Positions 1 through 7,830 of a DNA stretch of 44,197 nucleotides are shown piece after piece. Position numbers and translations under genes: made by a program. Below the pieces are notes generated by a model. That model was not told the origin of the DNA, did not search any database, and worked only from the letters and a program-made list of their open reading frames with translations. The stretch is taken from NCBI GenBank assembly GCA_949298575.1, contig CASFXH010000024.1, forward strand, positions 1 through 44,197, written 5' to 3'. Positions within the stretch are counted from its first letter, which is position 1. Each line of letters starts with the position of its first letter. This DNA is from an uncultured Parabacteroides sp. Lineage in GTDB: Bacteria; Bacteroidota; Bacteroidia; Bacteroidales; Tannerellaceae.

Positions 1-65
1 GACATGACATCCCAGAGCTTGATAAAAACGTAATTTTTCCATAGTAAAGGTACTGGTTAAAAAAC

Positions 66-172
66 AAAAAGCCTGACTAGGAAGACCAGCCAAGCTACAC
101 AACTCCATAGCCAAGGTGTCGGTCTATTTAAACTATGTCTTGATTTATCCTTTTCCCTTTGTTTTGGGATTA
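66..172 (-). ncRNA. Candidate small RNA, copy A of a tandem element
   Basis: No protein gene fits here. On the minus strand the segment ends in a 10-bp hairpin (arms 86-95 and 71-80, 5-nt loop) followed by five T, an intrinsic terminator. The block from about 40 to 300 is a diverged copy of the block from about 453 to 715. At the place where copy B has its -7 element, copy A has only TTATTTTG (178-185), and its -33 equivalent is TTTT, so this promoter looks weaker or decayed. The predicted RNA is about 105 nt. The family is not one I recognise; function unknown. Confidence 0.35.
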
Positions 173-341
173 CAACGCAAAATAAGCTATAATTCTTGAC
201 ATGAGAAAAGTTTTACATTATGTTTCACAACATGCTTTTAGAACACATTCGTGACAATGAAATCTGAGAGAGGGGAGAGAAAAGGGTAAAAGTGGAATTG
301 TATATGAGCGGGTTTTGACTTTATATTTCCGACATAAATGG

Positions 342-370
342 AGAGGGGGCGCCATAAAGACGTCCCCTCT
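342..370. other. GC-rich hairpin between the two small-RNA-like copies
   Basis: A 10-bp stem (342-351 with 361-370, including one G-T pair) encloses the 9-nt loop CCATAAAGA. No T-tract follows on either strand, so it is not a standard intrinsic terminator. It lies just upstream of copy A on the minus strand. Confidence 0.4.
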
Positions 371-404
371 GGTGTTTATATAGTTATATGTTAAGGTTTT
401 GGGC

Positions 405-419
405 ACGTCATTATGACGT
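405..419. promoter_or_regulatory. Inverted repeat ACGTCATTATGACGT
   Basis: A perfect 7-1-7 inverted repeat lies between the two small-RNA-like copies. Such symmetry suits a dimeric DNA-binding protein, but no regulator gene adjoins it and the role is unknown. Confidence 0.3.
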
Positions 420-478
420 TCGGATCAGGACATTCTGAAAAACGCGATTTTTCATAGTAAAAGTACTGACTAAAAAAC

Positions 479-597
479 AAAAAAGCCTGACTAGGAAAAC
501 CAGCCAAGCTACAGCAACTTCCATAACTAAGGCATCGGTCTATTTAAGTATGAAAAAATATGTCTTTTATTGTCCTATTCGTTTCGTTTTGGAATTA
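479..597 (-). ncRNA. Candidate small RNA, copy B of a tandem element
   Basis: The minus strand shows a promoter-like pair, CTTG (631-634), 20 nt, TAACTTTG (603-610), matching the Bacteroidetes sigma-ABfr pattern. About 100 nt downstream is a hairpin with a 10-bp stem (arms 100-109 in the second line of this block, i.e. 500-509, and 485-494) and a 5-nt loop, followed by six T (479-484). The stem sequence and the T-tract are the same in copy A although flanking bases differ. Predicted RNA about 118 nt. The reading frames across the two copies are not conserved, which argues against a short protein. Confidence 0.42.
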
Positions 598-602
598 CGG
601 TA

Positions 603-634
603 CAAAGTTAGATGCCTTTTTTGAGATGAGCAAG
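603..634 (-). promoter_or_regulatory. Bacteroidetes-type promoter for small RNA copy B
   Basis: Read on the minus strand: CTTG at 634-631, a 20-nt spacer, then TAACTTTG at 610-603. This fits TTTG-N19-21-TAnnTTTG with one mismatch in the -33 element. Transcription would start near 597. Confidence 0.5.
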
Positions 635-812
635 GTTTGACTTTGTGTTTCACAACATATTTTTTTGAAAAAGATCGTATTAATGATGTTTCGTTTTTTA
701 AGGGAGAGCGAGAGAAATGGATTTTGCCAATAAAAGGATTCGTGTTATATTCGCCACTTGAGACTTCGCATCTCAAGTTTTAGGATTATTATTGGCAATT
801 AATATTGGTTTT

Positions 813-1889
813 ATGGCATCGTGGGCGAAAGAGGAGATTACATTGGAGAATGGGGATAAGGCGGTTGCGCAAGTCCCCGTGATTGTCTCGGCGAGCAGGA
901 GTACGGATATTCCCGCTTTCTACGCGGATTGGTTCCTTTATCGGTTGAAAGAGAAAGGTTATTCCGTGTGGACCAATCCGTTCAATGGCGTGAGGAGCTA
1001 CGTGTCATACGCCAATATGCGGTTTATCGTCTTTTGGTCGAAGGATCCTCGTCCCTTGTTGACTTCCGGATTGTTGGACTATTTGGAGGAAAGGGGAATA
1101 GGGTGCTATGTGCAATACAGCTTGAACGACTACGAGGCGGAGGGTCTGGAGAAAGGGGTGAAGCCCTTGGCCTACCGGATAGAGACGTTCCATCAACTCG
1201 TCGAGCGCTTGGGGAAGGGCCGGGTGATCTGGCGGTTTGATCCCCTGATCTTGACGGATGCGTTGGACGAGGAACGGTTGCTCGAGAAAGTACAGCGTGT
1301 GGGCGATCTGTTGCGAGGGCTAACGGAGAAGCTCGTTTTCAGTTTCGCGGATATCGAGGAATATGCCAAGGTCAAAAGTAATTTGAAACGAAATGGCGTC
1401 CCTTATCGGATATGGGAGGCGGGGCGGATGGAAACCTTCGCAGAGCGTCTTTCCCGGATGAACCAAGAAAGAGGTTGGGATTATCAGTTGGCGACCTGTT
1501 GCGAGAAGGTCGATATCGAGCGGTATGGAATCGTCCATAACCGGTGTATCGATGGCGATTTGATCACGAGGATCGCTTGGCGGGATAAGGCCTTGATGGC
1601 GTTCATGAAAGTGGAGATCCAAGAGCTTCAGCCCTCTCTATTCGATACGCCTCAATTGCCAACGGACGCGATCCGGCTGGATGATACCCATTATTTTTAT
1701 AGTAAGCATAAGAAGGACGCGGGACAACGTTCCTTTTGCGGGTGCATGATGGCCAAGGATATCGGGGAGTACAACACTTGCGTGCACTTGTGTGAGTATT
1801 GTTACGCGAATACGAGCAAGGAGGCCGCACGGCGTAATTACGAGGCGCATCGCTTGAATAAGTACGCGGAAACGATTACCGGACGTTAA
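813..1889 (+). CDS. DUF1848 family protein with C-terminal Fe-S-type cysteine cluster
   Basis: This is a 358-residue DUF1848 protein of unknown function. The family start motif SASRSTDIPAFY lies near residue 27. The C-terminus has Cys309, Cys311, Cys323, Cys327 and Cys330. The last three form CxxxCxxC, the pattern that holds the 4Fe-4S cluster of radical SAM enzymes, here at the wrong end of the protein, as is known for this family. I chose ATG 813; an in-frame TTG at 792 would add seven residues but has no better ribosome site. The next gene starts 18 bases after the stop behind a strong AAGGAGGAG, so the two are probably co-transcribed. Confidence 0.85.
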   Translation: MASWAKEEITLENGDKAVAQVPVIVSASRSTDIPAFYADWFLYRLKEKGYSVWTNPFNGVRSYVSYANMRFIVFWSKDPRPLLTSGLLDYLEERGIGCYVQYSLNDYEAEGLEKGVKPLAYRIETFHQLVERLGKGRVIWRFDPLILTDALDEERLLEKVQRVGDLLRGLTEKLVFSFADIEEYAKVKSNLKRNGVPYRIWEAGRMETFAERLSRMNQERGWDYQLATCCEKVDIERYGIVHNRCIDGDLITRIAWRDKALMAFMKVEIQELQPSLFDTPQLPTDAIRLDDTHYFYSKHKKDAGQRSFCGCMMAKDIGEYNTCVHLCEYCYANTSKEAARRNYEAHRLNKYAETITGR

Positions 1890-1907
1890 AAAGGAGGAGA
1901 GTGGAGT

Positions 1908-4900
1908 ATGGCCTTGCGTGTGTTTAAGATATCGAAATATGATCATGCCGCGGAGCGGAAACAATTCGACGCGATCCGGGCGATGCTTGAGGCGAAGTAT
2001 GCCGATCGTACGGATCTTTGCCTGTTGATCGGTAATTACAATATCGAAGGGGTCGAGTTGGATGCGTTTTTGGTGACCACGGGTGGATTCCGGATTTTAG
2101 AGTTTAAGAATTGGGGTGGCCAGATTGTCGCGCGAGAGAATGGCTCCTGGACTTCGGATGGCCTGATTATCGAAGGCGGAGCCGGAAAAAAGACCCCGTA
2201 TGAGCAAATCCGGTTGAATCGGAGTCGGGTGGCGAAAGGGTTGACAGTGTTGTTAGGACAGAAGGTTCAGGCGTTGGGAGCGACCATTATCTTTGGGAAA
2301 AAGGCCCGTATCGATACGACCCAGTTGTCCGAAACGGTCAAGGCGTGGCTTTCCGTATGCGACCACACGCGGCTTTCGGTCCTTTTGGAAAGCCTGAATC
2401 GCCCTGTTTTCGAGGCGGAGTATATTGAGCGGATACCGGCTTTGTTGCGGATAGAGGAATTCGAGGTGACGAAAGAGCGGGGGCAAGAAGAGTCGGCAGC
2501 GCTTTCCGAGGCTTACGATCCGGAGTCGTCCACGAATTTGTTTGAGGACTTGGAGGCGGCTATCCGGCAAGTTCCGGACTATCCGGCCGTTTATCAGGCC
2601 TACAACAGGGTATTCCATAAATGTCTGGATTTGAATACGAGCACGACGAGACTTCATTTTGGTGGGCCTTTCGCCAAGACGGATTACCTGCTGAAGGAAC
2701 ACGGCGCGTCTCGCGAGATGGCGAGGCATACGAACGATACACGGGTCAGACTGAGGAAAAGTAGCAAGCTCCCCGTTCAGGATTTGGAAAAATATTATCG
2801 CCATGACTTGAGGAACCTGTGCGCGTTCATTGCGTTCGTTTATCCGAGAGCCCGGATTCCGGAGGCGCTCTCGGCGCTCTTCCCGAAAGAGGAGCTGCCC
2901 GTGTTCAAAGCGCCGCTTGTCGGAGAGCGGCTACGGGTGCTGGTGGAGCAATGGGACGATCAGTATGTCTATGGGCAATCGGAGGAGTTCGGGGAGGAAT
3001 TGCTTAAGATAGACTATCTGACCAATCGTGCCTATGATTACGATTGGAGCTATTTGAAGAACCTTTTCTATCAAGGCGCCCAGTTGAACTTGGTTCGCCC
3101 TCGCAAGGAGGAGGGAATCCTCTATCCGGAATTGATCGTGTTCGAACCCGACTTTCTGGTGGATATTTCTTCTGTTGCCCGCTGTTTCACGAACTACGCG
3201 GAATCCCCGTTCGTGAACCTCTTGAACAAGATCGCGCCCGTTCAAGCGACAGGCCCGATCCTGTTGGGTAATTTTGCGGGGCAGTTATTGGACGAGGCGA
3301 TCCATCAGTTGCCGGACGAGCAATCGTATGCCCGGAGCGTAAAGGATTTCTATCAAGGCAACGCGCTGAGCCTATTGACAGCGAAAGTCGACGAGCACTT
3401 TCATGACGATGCGCGAAAGCAGAAGCAAAACATCGCCTATGCGCTTTATACAGGATTGCCGAACCACATGAAGCATTTCGATTTGAAAGCGGCGATGGTC
3501 GAGCCTTCCTTCTTCTCTGAGTTGTTGGGTCTCCAAGGCCGTATGGACTATCTGCAACTGGACTTCCGGGTCTTGATCGAGCAAAAGTCCGGGAAGGGGG
3601 AGTTCCCTTATGATAACTATGTCAAGCCTATACAGAAGGAGGAGCATTACGTGCAGCTGTTGCTCTACATGGCGTTGATACGCTATAATTTCCGGGAGAT
3701 TTACGAGCGGAACCAGGAGCTGCACGCTTTCCTTCTTTATTCAAAATACACGGACAGTTTGTTGGGATTGGGATTCGCCCCGAGGTTGATCTTCCGGGCG
3801 ATGAAGATCCGGAACGAGATCGCTTGGACGGAGATCTTGTACGCCCGTCCGTCCGGTTTTCGGATCTTGGAGTCGATCACGCCGGAGAAGATGAACCAAA
3901 AGGAGGCTTCCGGTCGGCTTTGGGAGGATTACCAATCAAAGCAAATCAAGGGCCTGGTGGCCCCAATCCACCAAGCTTCCGAGTTGGAGAGAGCTTATTA
4001 TTTCCGCTTCATGACCTTCATCGCCAACGAGCATTTGCTGTCTAAACTGGGCAACAAGACCAAGGAGAACTCCGGCTTCGCGGCGAAATGGTATGATTCC
4101 TTGGAGGAAAAGCTACGGGCGGGCAATATCTATTGTGGCTTGAAGCTTGCCTCGCCGAACGACCAGACGGAAGGGGAGATTAAGTCCGTAACGCTGCATT
4201 TCTCGGAGACGAAGGATAACGATATGTCCAATTTCCGCGTTGGGGATATCGTGATCCTTTACCCCTATAATCCGGGCGAGGAGCCTGACGTGCGGACGAC
4301 CATGGTGTTCCGCTGCACGATCGAGGACTTGCGAATCGATACCATCCAATTGGCGTTGCGGGCCACGCAGTCCGATGGGCGGGTGTTCAAGCGGGAGGCG
4401 GGGAAATTGTGGGCGATCGAGCACGACTTCCTGGACTCCTCCTACAGCTCGCTCTATCGGGGGATGCACGCGTTCCTGTCGGCACCCCAGGAGCGTCGCG
4501 ACTTGTTGCTCTTCCAGCGAGCACCCGAACGCGACCAGTCGCTCGCGTTGAAGGGGGATTATGGCGCTTTCAACGAGCTGGCCTCGCGGGTGAAAAGGGC
4601 GAGGGATCTTTTCCTGATCATTGGTCCTCCGGGAACGGGCAAGACCTCCTATGGCCTCTTGAACACGGTGAAGGAAGAGTTGCTGGAGCCGAAGAGCAAC
4701 ATCCTCCTGATGGCCTATACCAATCGGGCCATCGACGAGATTTGCGGCAAGCTGGTGGCGGAAGGGATCGACTTTATCCGGATCGGGACGACATTGGGGT
4801 GTTCGCCAGCCTATCGGGAACATATGCTCAGCGCCCAGGTCCGGGACTGCGCGAAGATGGAGGAGTTGCGGCAAAAGCTGCTCTCAACACGGGTCTTCGT

Positions 4901-6803
4901 GGGGACGACGACCGCGCTGAACGCCAACCTCTCTCTTTTCCAATTGAAGTCTTTTAGCTTGGCGGTGATTGATGAGGCTTCCCAGATCTTGGAGCCGCAT
5001 TTGATCGGCCTGTTGAGCGCCCACCGGGAGGAGGGCCCGGCCATCCGGAAGTTCGTCTTGATTGGCGATCACAAGCAACTGCCCGCGGTGGTGCAGCAGA
5101 AGCCGGACGTCTCGCGAGTACAGGACGCCCTGTTGAATGAGATCTTGTTGACGGATTGCCGCCTCTCCTTGTTCGAGCGGTTGCTCAAGAAATACAGGAA
5201 CGACAAGGACCTGACTTATATGCTCACCAAGCAAGGACGGATGCACCACGACATCGCCCTTTTCCCCAATTATACCTTCTATAATAACGCCCTCGAGGAA
5301 GTGCCCCGCCCCCACCAAAACCGGGTGTTGCCAGCCTTGGGGATGGGTAAGAATGGCATCGTCGACCTGCTCACCACCCGACGCGTCGCCTTTATCGCCG
5401 CCAGGAACCCGGAAGCGTCTTCCTCCTCCGATAAGGTCAATCAGGTGGAGGCGGATATCATCGCCGCGACGGTCGTGAAAATCTATGAGATCGAGAAGGA
5501 AAGTTTTGATGTCAATGAGACCGTGGGCGTGATCGTCCCCTACCGCAACCAGATCGCGACCATCCGCAACACGATCGACAAATACGGCATCCAGGCCTTG
5601 CACGACATCACGATCGACACGGTGGAGCGTTATCAAGGCTCCCAGCGGAAATACATCATCTATGGCTTCACGATCCAGAAATATTACCAGCTGGACTTCC
5701 TGACGAACAACGTCTTCGAGGACGCGGATGGCACGGTGGTCGACCGCAAGCTCAACGTGGCCATGACGCGGGCGGAGGAGCACTTGCTGATGGTCGGCAA
5801 CCCCGAATTGCTCTCGAACAACTTCACCTTCTTCAAGCTCATCGAGTTCGTCCGCAGCCGGCAGGGCTATTTTGAGGTGGAAAAGGACAACTACGTGGCG
5901 GGCCGCTTTGAGGTGCCGGAATACGAGCGAGTGGAGGCCTTCGACTTGAGCCAAGCCATTTACACCACCACACGCGAGTTCAACGCCGCCTACGAGCGCC
6001 ACGTGCTCCAGCCCGTCAAGGAGGGCTCGGGCGAGGAATGGCCCGCGAAGGTCTTTGGCTATGACATGCCCACGAACCTGAACGCCATTGGCTATGGCCG
6101 CGTGAACTTCTCCAACCAGATTACCCTCTTCGACGACGTCGCGATGAGCCCCGAGCGGCAGGTGCTGCTTTATTGTTATTACATCATGCGCCAACACTAT
6201 TGCAGCGCCAAGAACTTGTATGAGAGCTTTGGCGCCTGGACACGTGCGCTGATCCGCTCCGTGGACGGCCGCGTACGGATGATCGATATCGGTTGTGGCC
6301 CGGCGACATGCGGCCTGGCCTTCGCCGAGATCTTCTTGCCCGACGCCCCGAACATGGTCTATACGGGTGTTGACATCTCGGCGGCGATGAAGCGGATGGG
6401 CGCGCGGCTGCTCGACGACCGCTTCCAAGGGCGTTTGCGCTACCGGATGGTCGAGTCGTTCGCCGCGCTCGACGAGGCGTATTGGGCGGGGTGCTCGGAG
6501 CTCCCCTCGCTGGTCGTCCTGAACTTGTCCTATTTCTTCTCCAACATCACGGCACGTTTCGCCGAGCGGCTCGCCCAGCGGATCAACGACGTCATGGCGC
6601 GTTATCCGCTCAACCACTATGTCATTTTCGTCCAGCACTCCGACGTCGACCGGCAATTGAACACCTACAAGGTCTTCGCGGACATCCTGGCCCCACGTGC
6701 GCGGGTGGTCAAGCGGGAGAGGGCCTCGTTCGCCTACATCTTGAACTACAAGGAGCGGACGTTGCCCTTCTGCTTCGACATATATAATAATGCATACATA
6801 TAA
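1908..6803 (+). CDS. NERD / PD-(D/E)XK nuclease / SF1 helicase / methyltransferase fusion protein
   Basis: A 1631-residue multidomain protein. Residues 1-115 resemble a NERD nuclease domain (E50, D52, E65xK67 in EFKNWGG). Residues about 455-620 hold a Cas4/Dna2-like PD-(D/E)XK nuclease (D547 in GRMDY, E558xK560 in IEQKSGKG), without the cysteines of the Dna2/Cas4 Fe-S cluster. Residues about 880-1310 are a UPF1/Dna2-type SF1 helicase: Walker A GPPGTGKT 906-913, DEAS 1022-1025, GDHKQLPA from 1053, ERYQGSQ 1240-1246, AMTRAEEHL from 1285. Residues about 1440-1631 look like a class I SAM methyltransferase (DIGCG from 1460, GVDIS from 1487). It likely acts on nucleic acid ends. GC content rises along the gene. 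A defence role is inference; a repair role is equally possible. Confidence 0.85.
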   Translation: MALRVFKISKYDHAAERKQFDAIRAMLEAKYADRTDLCLLIGNYNIEGVELDAFLVTTGGFRILEFKNWGGQIVARENGSWTSDGLIIEGGAGKKTPYEQIRLNRSRVAKGLTVLLGQKVQALGATIIFGKKARIDTTQLSETVKAWLSVCDHTRLSVLLESLNRPVFEAEYIERIPALLRIEEFEVTKERGQEESAALSEAYDPESSTNLFEDLEAAIRQVPDYPAVYQAYNRVFHKCLDLNTSTTRLHFGGPFAKTDYLLKEHGASREMARHTNDTRVRLRKSSKLPVQDLEKYYRHDLRNLCAFIAFVYPRARIPEALSALFPKEELPVFKAPLVGERLRVLVEQWDDQYVYGQSEEFGEELLKIDYLTNRAYDYDWSYLKNLFYQGAQLNLVRPRKEEGILYPELIVFEPDFLVDISSVARCFTNYAESPFVNLLNKIAPVQATGPILLGNFAGQLLDEAIHQLPDEQSYARSVKDFYQGNALSLLTAKVDEHFHDDARKQKQNIAYALYTGLPNHMKHFDLKAAMVEPSFFSELLGLQGRMDYLQLDFRVLIEQKSGKGEFPYDNYVKPIQKEEHYVQLLLYMALIRYNFREIYERNQELHAFLLYSKYTDSLLGLGFAPRLIFRAMKIRNEIAWTEILYARPSGFRILESITPEKMNQKEASGRLWEDYQSKQIKGLVAPIHQASELERAYYFRFMTFIANEHLLSKLGNKTKENSGFAAKWYDSLEEKLRAGNIYCGLKLASPNDQTEGEIKSVTLHFSETKDNDMSNFRVGDIVILYPYNPGEEPDVRTTMVFRCTIEDLRIDTIQLALRATQSDGRVFKREAGKLWAIEHDFLDSSYSSLYRGMHAFLSAPQERRDLLLFQRAPERDQSLALKGDYGAFNELASRVKRARDLFLIIGPPGTGKTSYGLLNTVKEELLEPKSNILLMAYTNRAIDEICGKLVAEGIDFIRIGTTLGCSPAYREHMLSAQVRDCAKMEELRQKLLSTRVFVGTTTALNANLSLFQLKSFSLAVIDEASQILEPHLIGLLSAHREEGPAIRKFVLIGDHKQLPAVVQQKPDVSRVQDALLNEILLTDCRLSLFERLLKKYRNDKDLTYMLTKQGRMHHDIALFPNYTFYNNALEEVPRPHQNRVLPALGMGKNGIVDLLTTRRVAFIAARNPEASSSSDKVNQVEADIIAATVVKIYEIEKESFDVNETVGVIVPYRNQIATIRNTIDKYGIQALHDITIDTVERYQGSQRKYIIYGFTIQKYYQLDFLTNNVFEDADGTVVDRKLNVAMTRAEEHLLMVGNPELLSNNFTFFKLIEFVRSRQGYFEVEKDNYVAGRFEVPEYERVEAFDLSQAIYTTTREFNAAYERHVLQPVKEGSGEEWPAKVFGYDMPTNLNAIGYGRVNFSNQITLFDDVAMSPERQVLLYCYYIMRQHYCSAKNLYESFGAWTRALIRSVDGRVRMIDIGCGPATCGLAFAEIFLPDAPNMVYTGVDISAAMKRMGARLLDDRFQGRLRYRMVESFAALDEAYWAGCSELPSLVVLNLSYFFSNITARFAERLAQRINDVMARYPLNHYVIFVQHSDVDRQLNTYKVFADILAPRARVVKRERASFAYILNYKERTLPFCFDIYNNAYI

Positions 6804-6820
6804 TAAGGTAGGGGAGACCG

Positions 6821-7459
6821 TCACGCGCCGGGGCTTTTCAGCACGTAGACCTTGTGCGTCCCCCAGCCGGAGGTGCCGATCCCGCTGTCCGGCGTCTCGC
6901 TCCATCGCTTGAGCTCCTTGCCGGCCGCCCCCCGGCCGAGCCCGGTGATGGCGCAATAGGCGCCGATGTTCATCGTCTGGTGGAGGGCGAGGTACTTCTT
7001 CGCCTGCGCCAGTCGCTCCTCGGGCGTGTAGCGCGAGACGTGGCGCGCGCTCTTCTTCTTCGAGCGCTCCAGCCGGCAGAGCCTGTCCGTCTCGCGGATC
7101 AGCTCCTTGTCGGCCCGGAAGTTGATGTTGCCTACCTTGATGCTCATGGCGTTGCGTTTCGTCCCGCTGCCGTCCGCGCGCTCCCGCTCCTTGCCTTCCT
7201 TCAGCTCGAGGGCGGGGGTGAAGGTCCCGATGCCGTCTATCTTCACCGGCCTTCCCTGGGCCATCATCCAACTCATCCAGCTGGTCATCTGGAGGATAAT
7301 GCCCTTGACTTCGCCCACGCCATAGGTCGAGCCCGCCGCCACCCGCTCGGCCAATTCGGTCAGGCAGCAGCGTTCCTGGAGCTCCATGCGGGGGTAAAGC
7401 AGCGTCTTGCCCTCGTTGTTGAGGTCGTTCATCTCTTGCATAAAATACTTAGCGCTCAT
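6821..7459 (-). CDS. HU-like DNA-binding protein with C-terminal winged-helix-like domain
   Basis: A 212-residue protein of the Bacteroidetes HU-like class. Residues 20-125 fit the HU fold, with a conserved segment around VKIDGIGTFTPALEL near residue 75. A basic linker (RLERSKKKSARH) follows. Residues about 155-210 (NIGAYCAITGLGRGAAGKEL) resemble the small winged-helix unit often attached to such proteins. It would bind and bend DNA; target unknown. It converges on the helicase fusion gene with a 17-bp gap, so the two 3' ends probably share a termination zone. The start is the only ATG giving a full HU domain. Confidence 0.75.
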   Translation of the reverse strand: MSAKYFMQEMNDLNNEGKTLLYPRMELQERCCLTELAERVAAGSTYGVGEVKGIILQMTSWMSWMMAQGRPVKIDGIGTFTPALELKEGKERERADGSGTKRNAMSIKVGNINFRADKELIRETDRLCRLERSKKKSARHVSRYTPEERLAQAKKYLALHQTMNIGAYCAITGLGRGAAGKELKRWSETPDSGIGTSGWGTHKVYVLKSPGA

Positions 7460-7761
7460 CTTCTTTGGGTTTTATACGATTGAAAATTGTTGTCCACGTG
7501 TCGATAAATTATTTACCCCACGGTGAAGTAAATAGATATGCCACGGTAAGTAAGGCTGATCTTTCGCCGCGTGCTTTATAGCCTGCGCCATGTGCTATGA
7601 AAAACGCGGCGCGTGCTTTTTAGCATACGACGTGAATCTAACCTTACCCACCCGCGAAGATAACTTTACTTCACGGCATAGGCAAGTTTTTAGGCTTGCG
7701 TGGGTGATCTTTTTTAGCGAGGGAGGGGTGGGGGAAGGGTGTCCATGAAATAGACCTCGGC
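7460..7761. other. Gene-free stretch with short repeats
   Basis: This divergent intergenic region holds a 10-bp inverted repeat GTGAAGTAAA (7523-7532) and its complement (7665-7674). Between them are imperfect copies of a GCGTGCTTTWTAGC-like motif near 7565-7580 and 7609-7625. No coding signal was seen. The function is unknown. Confidence 0.4.
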
Positions 7762-7793
7762 TTTGGCGGGGAAAAATGTTTTGACTAATTTTG
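7762..7793 (+). promoter_or_regulatory. Consensus Bacteroidetes promoter before the PCMD lipoprotein
   Basis: TTTG (7762-7765), a 20-nt spacer and TAATTTTG (7786-7793) match the sigma-ABfr consensus exactly. Transcription would start near 7800, about 30 bases before the ATG at 7831. Confidence 0.7.
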
Positions 7794-7830
7794 CCTCTCG
7801 ATAAAAATCGATAAAACAAGAATAGATCAT

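Noticed and set aside
218-776. Two short minus-strand frames (62 and 69 codons) in the first 800 bases
   Set aside because: They lie in duplicated DNA but the frames and residues are not kept between the copies, so they are unlikely to code for protein.
792-812. TTG start for the DUF1848 gene
   Set aside because: ATG at 813 gives the N-terminus expected for the family, and nothing favours the TTG.
4884-7271. A 795-codon minus-strand open frame opposite the helicase gene
   Set aside because: It is low-complexity Arg/Gly/Asp/Val sequence and covers parts of two real genes. It arises from GC-rich third positions on the other strand.
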